43,416 nucleotides of DNA from an uncultured Eubacteriales bacterium (GTDB taxonomy: Bacteria; Bacillota; Clostridia; Monoglobales; Monoglobaceae), in NCBI GenBank assembly GCA_958352815.1, contig CATWQA010000015.1, forward strand, positions 1 to 43,416, written 5' to 3'. The translations under genes and the position numbers were made by a program. The notes under the pieces are model-generated. The model was given only the letters and a program-made list of their open reading frames with translations, was not told the DNA's origin and ran no database searches. Of the stretch, positions 31,234 through 38,770 are shown piece by piece (position 1 is the first letter of the stretch; each line of letters opens with the position of its first letter).

Positions 31234-32343
31234 TTACTTCTTCTTTGTATTAGCCGCACCGTTTCTCTTAGCTGTCACAGCGGAGTCTCTCCATGTTGCC
31301 CACAGAGGACCTGTAATAAATACAGAAGAGAAGAAACCGATAACTATACCGATGATAATCGGCAGTGCAAACGCCTTAATGGAAGCAACGCCGATAATGT
31401 ATACCATACCGATTGTCAGCAAGGTCGTAACAGTGGTATTGATAGAACGGGTCATGGTCTGCCAAATACTGTTGTTTGCAATCTCGCCGTACGTTTCCTT
31501 TCTGGAATGACGAGTGTTCTCACGAATTCTGTCCATAATAACGATTGTGTTATTGATAGAATAACCCAGAACCGTCAGCACGGCCGCAATAAAGTTAATG
31601 TTTACCGAAACTCTGAACAGAGAGTAAATACCAAGCAGTATCAGCACGTCATGAGCAAGAGCTATAACCGCAACACAGCCCGATGTGAACTCAAATCTGA
31701 TTGTTACGTAAATCAGAATACCTGCGCACGCCAGCAGTGACATCCACAGAGCGCTTCTTGCCAATTCCTGTCCCGACGAGGGAGAAATATCGTCCATGCT
31801 CTTAAGTCTAACGCCGCTTGTAAGAGTTCCGTCTGCGGTATTCTCTGTTGTTGCAGCAGCATCCTCAGTCTCAACCGCCGCTGTTGTATCAGCCGCGGTT
31901 GCATCTGCGGCAGCATCCGTCTCTGTAACGGCCTCCGCCTCTGTTGCTTCAGGTGCAACCTCCTCTGCAGGAGCAGCCTCTGCACCGTCAACAACGGGAG
32001 CGCCGAACTTAGCTTCAAGAGCCGCTGTGATATTTCCCTTTACCATCTCGGAAAATTCAGCTCTTTCAGCGTCTGTCATGTTCTTGTCATAACCCATCTT
32101 AATAATAACATCCGAACCTGACTTCTGGATTGATGAAGCTTTCTTTCCCTCAACAGCTTCGTCAACCAAAACGTTCATTTCTTCCGTTGAAAAGTCTCCG
32201 ACGATTTCGTATGTCAGTGCGATACCGCCTGAGAAGTCGGTGTCAAGGTTGAAGCCCTGGAAAAGCAAAGAAGCTATAGAAATCAAGCACAAAACAATGG
32301 AAATTCCGAAAAATATCCACTTTTTCTTCATTATATCAAACAT
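31234..32343 (-). CDS. secF: Protein translocase subunit SecF with a long acidic insert
   Basis: A 369-residue membrane protein that, with SecD, uses the proton gradient to help complete secretion through SecYEG. The first helix (about residues 8-30) is followed by FNLDTDFSGGIAL, the SecF signature. The other five helices lie between about 195 and 350, with INFIAAVLTVLGYSINNTIVIMDRIREN as the conserved core. Between residues about 118 and 172 is a low-complexity Ala/Thr/Glu/Asp segment (EAAPAEEVAPEATEAEAV and so on) that ordinary SecF lacks; it would face the outside. The reading frame is intact on both sides. Its ATG overlaps the secD stop by one base (TAATG). Confidence 0.96.
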   Translation of the reverse strand: MFDIMKKKWIFFGISIVLCLISIASLLFQGFNLDTDFSGGIALTYEIVGDFSTEEMNVLVDEAVEGKKASSIQKSGSDVIIKMGYDKNMTDAERAEFSEMVKGNITAALEAKFGAPVVDGAEAAPAEEVAPEATEAEAVTETDAAADATAADTTAAVETEDAAATTENTADGTLTSGVRLKSMDDISPSSGQELARSALWMSLLACAGILIYVTIRFEFTSGCVAVIALAHDVLILLGIYSLFRVSVNINFIAAVLTVLGYSINNTIVIMDRIRENTRHSRKETYGEIANNSIWQTMTRSINTTVTTLLTIGMVYIIGVASIKAFALPIIIGIVIGFFSSVFITGPLWATWRDSAVTAKRNGAANTKKK

Positions 32344-33653
32344 TACGCTTCTCCTCCCTTCACGCTTTCAGAGCCCGTCTTTTTCTTGTTAAGACCATAG
32401 AGCCACGGGTTCCTTACGTTCATGCCAATCATCTGCTTGAGCAGGAACTTTGTTACGAATATAGCCGAAACCATGGAAACGATTACACCCATAAGCAGTG
32501 TAATACCAAAGCCCTTGATTGTTCCCGTGCCCAGCCACCAAAGAATTACGGCTGAAATAATGGTTGTAACGTTAGAGTCGATAACCGCAGAAAGGGCTCT
32601 GTTAAAGCCTGCGTCCACAGCGCTGCGCACTGTTTTGCCCAGTTTAAGCTCCTCTTTTACACGCTCGAATATTACCACGTTTGCGTCAACCGCCATACCT
32701 ATTGCCAGTATAACTCCGGCAATACCCGGCAGGGTTATATTAATATGGAAGTTTGCAAGCAGAATAAGTACAATCGAAACATAGAACATAAGCGCGATAT
32801 CCGCCATAAGTCCCAGCAAGCGGTAAACCAGAAGCATAAACAGCAGCACCAGAATAAGACCTATAATGCCTGCGGTGATTGCCTTTGTCAGAGCTTCCTC
32901 ACCCAGCGTTGCGCTTACGACCTTAACCTCGTCTGTTACAAGGGAGAAGGGCAGCTGACCCGACTTGATGTTTGCAGCCAGAGCCTTTGCCTCCTCGGCT
33001 GTAAACTGACCTGTGATAATACATGTTTCGCTGTCAATCTGCTCCGATACACGGGGAGCCGTAAGAACGTTTCCGTCCATTTCAATCGAGATATAATTCA
33101 TTCCCGTTGAAGCTGCGGCAGCTGCAGTTCTTGTTGCCTCAGAGAACTGCTGTCTTCCCTCTTCGGTAAAGGTCATGCTGATGTAGTACTGGTTCTGGGA
33201 AATACCCTGCTCTGTCTGACCGTACTCAGACTTAGCGTCCTTTACCTCGCTTCCGGACATTATCAGGTTTCCGTTTGCATCCTTGAACTCAAGCTGAGCT
33301 GTTGCGCCCAGTGTTTCAACTGCCTTGTCCGAATCCTGCACATCAGGGAGCTCAACCCGAACCTTGTTTGAACCCTGCAGCGTAACGCTTGCCTCGGTAT
33401 ATCCCTGGAAATCCAAACGCTTCCTCAGCATGTTCAACACGTTATCCATGTCATCCTCTGACGGTTCTTCCGCGTCCGCCTTAAATACTATAACGGTACC
33501 GCCCTTAAGGTCAAGACCCTGGGTAACACCGTCGCTGTCCATTATGCCGGGAATTCTGTACTTATCAGTAAAATCAAGACCGTACAGTCCGACATACAAA
33601 AGCGCGGCAATAACAAGAATTATAGCCGCAAATTTTACTAAACTTCTGGACAA
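32343..33653 (-). CDS. secD: Protein translocase subunit SecD
   Basis: A 436-residue partner of SecF. One helix (residues 9-27) precedes the outside domain. TQGLDLKGGTVIVFKAD is the SecD signature, and KRLDFQGYTEASVTLQG, VELPDVQDSDKAVETLG and LPFSLVTDEV follow in the P1 region. The C-terminal helices contain AIGMAVDANVVIFERVKEEL. The start is a TTG at 33653 after GGAGG; no ATG fits. It is 75 bases behind the small gene at 33729-34094 and coupled to secF. Confidence 0.97.
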   Translation of the reverse strand: MSRSLVKFAAIILVIAALLYVGLYGLDFTDKYRIPGIMDSDGVTQGLDLKGGTVIVFKADAEEPSEDDMDNVLNMLRKRLDFQGYTEASVTLQGSNKVRVELPDVQDSDKAVETLGATAQLEFKDANGNLIMSGSEVKDAKSEYGQTEQGISQNQYYISMTFTEEGRQQFSEATRTAAAAASTGMNYISIEMDGNVLTAPRVSEQIDSETCIITGQFTAEEAKALAANIKSGQLPFSLVTDEVKVVSATLGEEALTKAITAGIIGLILVLLFMLLVYRLLGLMADIALMFYVSIVLILLANFHINITLPGIAGVILAIGMAVDANVVIFERVKEELKLGKTVRSAVDAGFNRALSAVIDSNVTTIISAVILWWLGTGTIKGFGITLLMGVIVSMVSAIFVTKFLLKQMIGMNVRNPWLYGLNKKKTGSESVKGGEA

Positions 33654-33728
33654 TTCTTTCTCCTCCTTTAATTTTGAGCATTGCTCTATCTAAGTTTTAA
33701 TTATTTTTCAAAGATTAAAGCGGTGACT

Positions 33729-34094
33729 TTAACATCGCATTATCTCACAGCGTTTATTCGCGTATACATTCTGCAAATCATGTGCGGGCGTTTTCTCGCC
33801 GCAATACGCGTTATATTCAGCACTGTACGCCAAGCCTGTAATAAAATGAATATCCGTTCTCTGGAAACAGTGGGGTTTTTCCGAAAAAAGGGTTAAACCC
33901 TTTTCGCCGCCCTCCATATCCGGGGGCGCATTCATTGATATACCGACGCTTGCACAGTCCGAAACACGAACTTGGTCAAAATCCCCGCTTTTGGAAATAA
34001 CAACGCTATGGGACAAGAGCGAAAAAACAGCCGATATCAATATAAATACGGCGGTGGCAAAGCCAACTTGAGCCACTCTCTTCCTCTCAATCAA
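33729..34094 (-). CDS. Small exported or membrane-anchored protein, unknown
   Basis: A 121-residue protein with a basic N-terminus and one hydrophobic helix (about residues 9-32), then an extracellular-type part with five cysteines (residues about 47, 76, 98, 116 and 121). The last residue is itself Cys. I recognise no family. The start is TTG at 34094, eight bases after AGGGGG. A consensus promoter at 34147-34175 is placed to express it, which supports the gene. It stands between the SCIFF maturase and secD, and secDF may depend on the same promoter. It might be lineage-specific. Confidence 0.57.
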   Translation of the reverse strand: MIERKRVAQVGFATAVFILISAVFSLLSHSVVISKSGDFDQVRVSDCASVGISMNAPPDMEGGEKGLTLFSEKPHCFQRTDIHFITGLAYSAEYNAYCGEKTPAHDLQNVYANKRCEIMRC

Positions 34095-34146
34095 AATAAA
34101 TCCCCCTAAGCGACAAAATCACACACTAATTTTAAGATACCACAGT

Positions 34147-34175
34147 ATTATAGTCATACTTAGCAAATAAGTCAA
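34147..34175 (-). promoter_or_regulatory. Sigma-A promoter before the small exported protein and secDF
   Basis: On the minus strand: TTGACT, 17 bases, TATAAT. The inferred transcript start is about 45 bases before the TTG at 34094. Confidence 0.77.
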
Positions 34176-34219
34176 GGTTTTATTTTAAATTGTTAAAAAT
34201 TTTTAATCTAATCAAAACA

Positions 34220-35596
34220 CTATTCCGCCAGGGCTGCCTTAGCGTAAAGACTGCATTCAACACGCTTTTTCATCATTTCACAGCTCAGACCGTGGGGCTC
34301 GTTCATATCTCCGTTAATCAGGCAGGCGTTGGCAATACAGCCGCCGCTGCAGAAAAACTTTGCAAAGCAGTCGCTGCACTTTGGCTTTGTGTACACATTG
34401 CACTTGGCAAATCTGCCGCGAAGCTCAGGATTTAACTCTCCGCCGTCATGCAGGCTTCCCATTTTATATTCCTCGTTGCCCACAAACTGGTGGCAGGGAT
34501 AAACATCTCCGTTGGGAGCAACCGCAAGATACTCACAGCCGCAGCCGCAGCCCGACAATCTTTTAATAATACAGGGGCCCTCCTCCAGGTCAATCATAAA
34601 ATGGAAAAAGTTGAAGCCGTCGCCCTTCTTTTTTCTCTCGATGTATTCCTGCACAAGAGTCTCATACTCGCTGAAAATCCGAGGCAAGTCCTCCTCGCGC
34701 AGGGAATAATCCGTCTCTGTATCACTGACAACCGGCTCAATTGAAATCTGCTTAAAGCCCAAATCCGCCAGATGAATTACGTCCTGAGCAAAATCCAAAT
34801 TATGCCTTGTAAAGGTTCCCCTCACGTAGTAATTGTCCTGATTTCTCGACTCTGCGACCTTTTGGAATATGGGAACAATTTTATCATAGCTGCCCGTTCC
34901 GTCCGCCCTGTATCTCATCTTGTCATTGACCTCTTTTCTGCCGTCAATGCTCAAAACAATATTGGACATATTCTTGTTTATATATTCGAGCTTGTCCTCG
35001 TCAAGGAGAATACCGTTGGTCGTTATTGTAAACCTAAAGTTCTTGTCATGCTTTTTTTCAAGCTCGTGAGCGTATTCCACAACCTCTTTCACAACCTCAA
35101 AATTCATCAAAGGTTCGCCGCCGAAAAAGTCCACTTCAAGATTGCGCCGCTTGCCCGAATGCGCCACCAGATAGTCCATTGCCCGCTTGCCCGTCTCGGC
35201 GGACATAAGCTCTCTCTTCTCCGTGTGGTACTTTCCCTCATCGGCAAAGCAGTATTTACATCTCAGGTTGCAGTCGTGGCTGACATGGAGGCACATGGCC
35301 TTTACAGGTGCGTTGTCCTTTAAATCGGACTTATATTCAAAGTCATCCTCCGCCCAGAGCATATCGTTTTTATAAAGCTCCGCAATATCGTCGAGGGCGT
35401 CGCCTATTTCTCCTCTGTCATAGTCATACTTTAAGTCGTCAATCAGCTTGAACCTTGCCTCAGAGGAAGTGGGCTTCAGCTTTTTCGCGTTGAGAAAATT
35501 TATAATGTCATATGACAGCTTGTCCATATCATGAACGCAGCCGCTGTTCACGTCAAGCGCCATATATTTATCAAACATCTTAAATGTATGTACCAT
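34220..35596 (-). CDS. scfB: SCIFF peptide maturase (radical SAM, thioether-forming)
   Basis: A 458-residue radical-SAM enzyme that links Cys sulphur to a peptide backbone carbon in SCIFF. Residues 1-90 are the peptide-recognition region (MVHTFKMFDKYMALDVNSGCVHD). CNLRCKYC at 109-116 binds the SAM cluster, and FFGGEPLMN follows. The C-terminal SPASM domain begins near residue 345 with CGCGCEYLAVAPNGDVYPCHQF and ends with CNVYTKPKCSDCFAKFFCSGGC, the ligands of two auxiliary clusters. The start at 35596 follows AAAGGT and fits the family; an upstream in-frame ATG at 35659 lies in the hairpin region. It is 128 bases behind the SCIFF gene. Confidence 0.95.
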   Translation of the reverse strand: MVHTFKMFDKYMALDVNSGCVHDMDKLSYDIINFLNAKKLKPTSSEARFKLIDDLKYDYDRGEIGDALDDIAELYKNDMLWAEDDFEYKSDLKDNAPVKAMCLHVSHDCNLRCKYCFADEGKYHTEKRELMSAETGKRAMDYLVAHSGKRRNLEVDFFGGEPLMNFEVVKEVVEYAHELEKKHDKNFRFTITTNGILLDEDKLEYINKNMSNIVLSIDGRKEVNDKMRYRADGTGSYDKIVPIFQKVAESRNQDNYYVRGTFTRHNLDFAQDVIHLADLGFKQISIEPVVSDTETDYSLREEDLPRIFSEYETLVQEYIERKKKGDGFNFFHFMIDLEEGPCIIKRLSGCGCGCEYLAVAPNGDVYPCHQFVGNEEYKMGSLHDGGELNPELRGRFAKCNVYTKPKCSDCFAKFFCSGGCIANACLINGDMNEPHGLSCEMMKKRVECSLYAKAALAE

Positions 35597-35610
35597 AGTT
35601 TTACCTTTCC

Positions 35611-35646
35611 GCCTGCCTAAATATGGGTATAGCCGCCTCGGCAGGC
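35611..35646 (-). promoter_or_regulatory. Hairpin next to the ribosome site of the SCIFF maturase gene
   Basis: GCCTGCC and GGCAGGC pair perfectly over seven bases around a 22-base loop. The stem ends a few bases before AAAGGT, the ribosome site, so it could affect translation of the maturase. Confidence 0.4.
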
Positions 35647-35668
35647 AAAACAAATTCAAGCTATACGC

Positions 35669-35711
35669 AAATCGGACGTCCTGCAGCGAGGACGCCCGTT
35701 CTGACCGATTT
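35669..35711 (-). terminator. Hairpin between SCIFF and its maturase gene, possible attenuator
   Basis: AAATCGG pairs with CCGATTT and inside it CGTCCT with AGGACG. There is no good T-run after it, so it may serve as a processing or mRNA-stability structure that sets more peptide than enzyme. Confidence 0.4.
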
Positions 35712-35724
35712 CAAATAATAAAAT

Positions 35725-35868
35725 TTACTTATCGTTTTCGCACTTCTGGTTTGCAACTGTGCAAGAAGTCTTGCAAGCCGACTGGCAAGAAGTCTGGCAC
35801 TCGCCGCATCCACCCTTGCATGCGCTCTTTTTAAGTACGGCGCTGTTTAATGTCTTAATTCTTTTCAT
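35725..35868 (-). CDS. scfA: SCIFF ranthipeptide precursor
   Basis: A 47-residue ribosomally made peptide that opens MKRIKTLNSAVLKKSA. The core has CGECQTSCQSACKTSC near residues 21-36, the hallmark of the SCIFF family (six cysteines in forty-five residues), widespread in Clostridia. Here seven cysteines can be counted (17, 21, 24, 28, 32, 36, 43). The maturase downstream makes thioether links from Cys to a neighbouring backbone carbon. AAGGAG lies nine bases before the ATG. The gene stands in the usual place between TIGR04086 and the maturase. The mature product's role is not firmly settled. Confidence 0.94.
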   Translation of the reverse strand: MKRIKTLNSAVLKKSACKGGCGECQTSCQSACKTSCTVANQKCENDK

Positions 35869-35904
35869 TTGTAATCTCTCCTTATTCTTATTCTTATTTT
35901 TAAA

Positions 35905-36381
35905 TTACTTACGTTTGCGTTTTTTGCTTAAAAGCCTGTTTATGCCCACAACTCCGCCCAATGCTCCCACCGCTCCGCCGACAGCAAAGTTGGCAAGAGT
36001 TTCGGGTGAAAGATTTAGGGAGCCGGTTATGCAGGCGCCGACAGAAAACAGGATTATGTTATATAGCGTCCCGGTTACAATTCCGATTACAAGACCGTTT
36101 TTCTTTAAAACAGCCGCCGCGCTGAACCCCACAATAAACAGGCACAGCACAGAAATGCCGATAACAATGTAGTTGACAACCGCCTCGGGTATGTCGTAAA
36201 TCGTTGCGGCAATCGAAACCAAAAGCAGCAGCACGCCCGCCGAAGCCAATCCCGCGGCAACGCTTTTTACAATGCACGGAACCAAACCGTCTCCTACGGG
36301 GCTGTCACTGTCTTTTTTAAACCTGCTTACCGAGGAAGCATTCACCGCTCCGCCCGACTTTTGAAAAACTCTCCCTGCCAT
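35905..36381 (-). CDS. TIGR04086-family membrane protein
   Basis: A 158-residue membrane protein with about four helices between residues 40 and 145, ending in the basic tail LLSKKRKRK. Its pattern and place agree with TIGR04086, a clostridial family of unknown function found beside SCIFF and yajC. The start at 36381 is chosen because AAGGAG lies nine bases before it; an ATG at 36402 has no ribosome site. The N-terminal 35 residues are soluble and Ser/Lys-rich. The gene follows yajC by 109 bases and precedes SCIFF by 36. Confidence 0.87.
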   Translation of the reverse strand: MAGRVFQKSGGAVNASSVSRFKKDSDSPVGDGLVPCIVKSVAAGLASAGVLLLLVSIAATIYDIPEAVVNYIVIGISVLCLFIVGFSAAAVLKKNGLVIGIVTGTLYNIILFSVGACITGSLNLSPETLANFAVGGAVGALGGVVGINRLLSKKRKRK

Positions 36382-36490
36382 AAGTACACACTCCTTGCAC
36401 ATTTAAGGGGCACAAAGCCTCTTAATTCAATCTATACTTGATTATATGCACGGAGTGAATACTAAATGCCAAGTTTTAACAGCCCTTCGC

Positions 36491-36817
36491 CTATTCGGCA
36501 GCAGACCCGTCATCAGCTGCGGCTTCGCTTTCCTTCGCGGTGCCCTCGCTTATGAGACGCGAAATCGCACTCTTTTCAATAGTAACATAAGACTTTGTCG
36601 TTCCGACACCGGTTTCCAAAACAAAAAGATTGTCCTTAACTCTGGCAATCTTTCCGTGGATGCCGCCTATGGAAGCAACCTCATCTCCAACCTTAAGCGC
36701 TGAGATCATATCCTTCAAGGCCTTTTCTTTCTTCTTTTGAGGTCTGATCAAAATGAAGTAGAAAACGACCAAAATCAATATCATCATCACGAAAGGATAT
36801 AAGCTTTGGTAATCCAT
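36491..36817 (-). CDS. yajC: Preprotein translocase subunit YajC
   Basis: A 108-residue single-pass protein that associates with SecDF. The helix at residues about 8-25 (YPFVMMILILVVFYFILIRPQ) is followed by KKKEKALKDMISALKVGDEVASIGGIHGKI, the family signature. The C-terminal tail is short and rich in Ser, Glu and Ala. The start at 36817 has AGGAGG six bases before it; a longer frame to 36877 would overlap the promoter. It begins the operon that leads to SCIFF and its maturase. Confidence 0.95.
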   Translation of the reverse strand: MDYQSLYPFVMMILILVVFYFILIRPQKKKEKALKDMISALKVGDEVASIGGIHGKIARVKDNLFVLETGVGTTKSYVTIEKSAISRLISEGTAKESEAAADDGSAAE

Positions 36818-36848
36818 ATTTAACCTCCTAAAAAAATATAACGAGATA

Positions 36849-36877
36849 ATTATAACCTTATCTGCTGAATAATGCAA
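36849..36877 (-). promoter_or_regulatory. Sigma-A promoter of the yajC-SCIFF operon
   Basis: On the minus strand: TTGCAT, 17 bases, TATAAT; the inferred start point is about 25 bases before the yajC ATG. Confidence 0.73.
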
Positions 36878-36919
36878 TACCTTTTTTCAAATTTTATCAA
36901 ATTTGTAACAAATAGGACG

Positions 36920-38092
36920 TTATCCCTTTGCAAGGTTTAATATTTCTATTATATCCTTTTCTTTCAGCTCCACAAAATTTCCCTGCTTGCCGCCGCCTAT
37001 CTCAATAGACTGCTCCGCCATCAGTTCAAACTTTTCGCCGTCGATACCAACCTCCGACAAGGTTCTCGGCAGCCCGAGAGAGGCTAAAAATTCGGAGTAC
37101 GCCTCAATTCCCTTTATTGCGACGGATTTTGGATTAAACACATCGTTTTCGACATTAAACACGCGGGTCGCAAACTGAACAAATCGGCTCACATCATGCT
37201 CAAGGACATATTTCATCCATGCGGGGAACACAATTGCCAGCCCCGCTCCGTGAGCAATATTGTAGTGTGCGCTGAGCTCATGCTCAATGTTATGAGACGC
37301 CCAGTCTCCCACTCTGCCTGTGTTCAGCAGGTTGTTATGAGCAATGGTTCCCGCCCACACTACCTGCGCCCAGGTGTCATAGTCGCGGCTTCCGTCAACC
37401 ATAGCCTTGGCGTTGCCTATAACGGTTTTCATTGCCGCCTCAATCATGCGGTCGGTAAACTCAACGCCCTTGGTGTTGGTAAAATACCTCTCCGCCAGGT
37501 GAGCAAATATATCCGAGCATCCGTTGGCAATCTGCTCCTTTGGCAGAGAATACATTATTTCGGGATTGATAATCGAGAACATGGGGTACATACAATCGTG
37601 ATGAAGTCCTCTCTTTATTTTGCCGTCCTCGTTTGTTATAACGCTGCAGTCACTGGATTCGCTTCCCGAAGCGGGAATTGTCAGCACCGTTCCCAGAGGC
37701 AGCATTTTCTCGGGCACGGCGCGCCTTGCGTGGAAGTCCCAGGCGTCGCCCTCATACACAGCCGCGAGAGCGATTGCCTTAGCAGAGTCTATAACGCTGC
37801 CCCCGCCGACTGCCAAAACCGCCTCCACGTTCTCCTCCTTGCACAGAGCCGCTCCCTTGCGCACAAGGCTCACCACCGGGTTAGGCACCACGCCGCCCAG
37901 CTCCACATAGTCAACCCCCGCAGCCTTAAGAGACTTTGTTACCCTGTCATAAACCCCGTTTTTCTTTATACTTCCGCCGCCGTAATGAAGCAGAATTTTT
38001 TTGCCGTACCTCTTAATTTCCTCTCCGACAGAATTTTCCGTTCCCTTTCCGAATATTATTTTGGTATAGTTGTTAAACACAAAGTTATCCAT
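36920..38092 (-). CDS. Iron-containing alcohol dehydrogenase
   Basis: A 390-residue group III dehydrogenase of the butanol dehydrogenase/YqhD type, which reduces aldehydes with NAD(P)H. FNNYTKIIFGKGTE opens it, and VLAVGGGSVIDSAKAIALAA near residue 92 binds the cofactor. GCSDIFAHLAERYF and HNIEHELSAHYNIAHGAGLAIVFPAW contain the Asp and His ligands of the iron. The length is usual. GGGGAG precedes the ATG at 38092. It is monocistronic, with its own promoter, and diverges from the MarR-controlled operon. Confidence 0.95.
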   Translation of the reverse strand: MDNFVFNNYTKIIFGKGTENSVGEEIKRYGKKILLHYGGGSIKKNGVYDRVTKSLKAAGVDYVELGGVVPNPVVSLVRKGAALCKEENVEAVLAVGGGSVIDSAKAIALAAVYEGDAWDFHARRAVPEKMLPLGTVLTIPASGSESSDCSVITNEDGKIKRGLHHDCMYPMFSIINPEIMYSLPKEQIANGCSDIFAHLAERYFTNTKGVEFTDRMIEAAMKTVIGNAKAMVDGSRDYDTWAQVVWAGTIAHNNLLNTGRVGDWASHNIEHELSAHYNIAHGAGLAIVFPAWMKYVLEHDVSRFVQFATRVFNVENDVFNPKSVAIKGIEAYSEFLASLGLPRTLSEVGIDGEKFELMAEQSIEIGGGKQGNFVELKEKDIIEILNLAKG

Positions 38093-38128
38093 GGCTTTTC
38101 TCCCCTTGAAATCATACTGTTTGTCTCT

Positions 38129-38157
38129 ATTATATCAAAGAAGTTAGGATAGTACAA
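38129..38157 (-). promoter_or_regulatory. Sigma-A promoter of the alcohol dehydrogenase gene
   Basis: On the minus strand: TTGTAC, 17 bases, TATAAT with TG one base before the -10. Confidence 0.67.
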
Positions 38158-38189
38158 GTATATTTGTATAAATTTGCGATATGTTTTGA

Positions 38190-38217
38190 TTGACAGATTT
38201 TTTAGCCGTGATATACT
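38190..38217 (+). promoter_or_regulatory. Sigma-A promoter of the marR operon
   Basis: TTGACA, 16 bases, TATACT. Its -10 end overlaps the first bases of the large inverted repeat, so repressor binding would block polymerase. Confidence 0.72.
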
Positions 38218-38252
38218 GATTAAGCAGCTTAACAATTAAGCTGCTTAATCAG
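38216..38252 (+). promoter_or_regulatory. Probable MarR operator, 17-bp perfect inverted repeat
   Basis: CTGATTAAGCAGCTTAA, three bases CAA, TTAAGCTGCTTAATCAG: a perfect inverted repeat. Each arm is itself nearly palindromic (TTAAGCAGCTTAA), so two dimers could bind side by side. It covers the transcript start region of the downstream marR gene, 34 bases before its ATG. Confidence 0.78.
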
Positions 38253-38286
38253 GTTTGATTGATAAAAAGGGAGAGTTATTACAATT

Positions 38287-38769
38287 ATGGAAAATTTAAA
38301 CGAAGCCGCCGCTCTTGCGGTAAGAGCCGAATACATTGTCTATGACATTAAGAGGGCGCTGAATAATATTATCTCGGAAATTCCCATGTCCAACAGGGAA
38401 TCTCTGATTTTAAGGCTGGTTGTAAAAAACGAAGAACAGGGCAAAAAGACTACCTCAACCGAGCTCAGCAACATACTCTGCGTTTCAAAGCCTGCTGTAT
38501 CGCAGTTTTTGGCGTCTCTTGAAAAAGACGGCTATATTACAAGAACCGTAAGTAAAAACGACAGACGCAGGACCTATATTGCCTCCACAAAAAAGGCGCA
38601 AACGCAGATAAAGCAATTTGAAAAATATGCAGGAAACACTATTTTAACCATAAAAAACAAAATGGGAGCCGAAAAGTTTGAAACTCTGCTCAGCCTCCTT
38701 GAGGAAACCACGGAAATATTTAATGACATAACACAAAATAATAAATTACATTTAAGCAGCGAGGAATAG
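38287..38769 (+). CDS. MarR-family transcription regulator
   Basis: A 160-residue winged-helix regulator. Residues about 55-105 hold the DNA-binding region (TSTELSNILCVSKPAVSQFLASLEKDGYITRTVSKNDRRRTYIA). N- and C-terminal helices form the dimer. The ligand is unknown. GGGAG lies a little far from the ATG (about 13 bases), so translation may be weak. It is the first gene of an operon with the efflux-type ABC system and probably represses it through the inverted repeat at 38216-38252. Confidence 0.92.
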   Translation: MENLNEAAALAVRAEYIVYDIKRALNNIISEIPMSNRESLILRLVVKNEEQGKKTTSTELSNILCVSKPAVSQFLASLEKDGYITRTVSKNDRRRTYIASTKKAQTQIKQFEKYAGNTILTIKNKMGAEKFETLLSLLEETTEIFNDITQNNKLHLSSEE

Positions 38770-38770
38770 T

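Noticed and set aside
36878..36919. Terminator after the alcohol dehydrogenase gene
   Set aside because: CAAATTT/AAATTTG can pair, but the stem has only one G-C pair, and A's rather than T's follow on the minus strand.
37196..38152. Open frame of 318 codons on the plus strand opposite the alcohol dehydrogenase
   Set aside because: It is antisense to a complete, well-conserved enzyme gene and crosses that gene's promoter.
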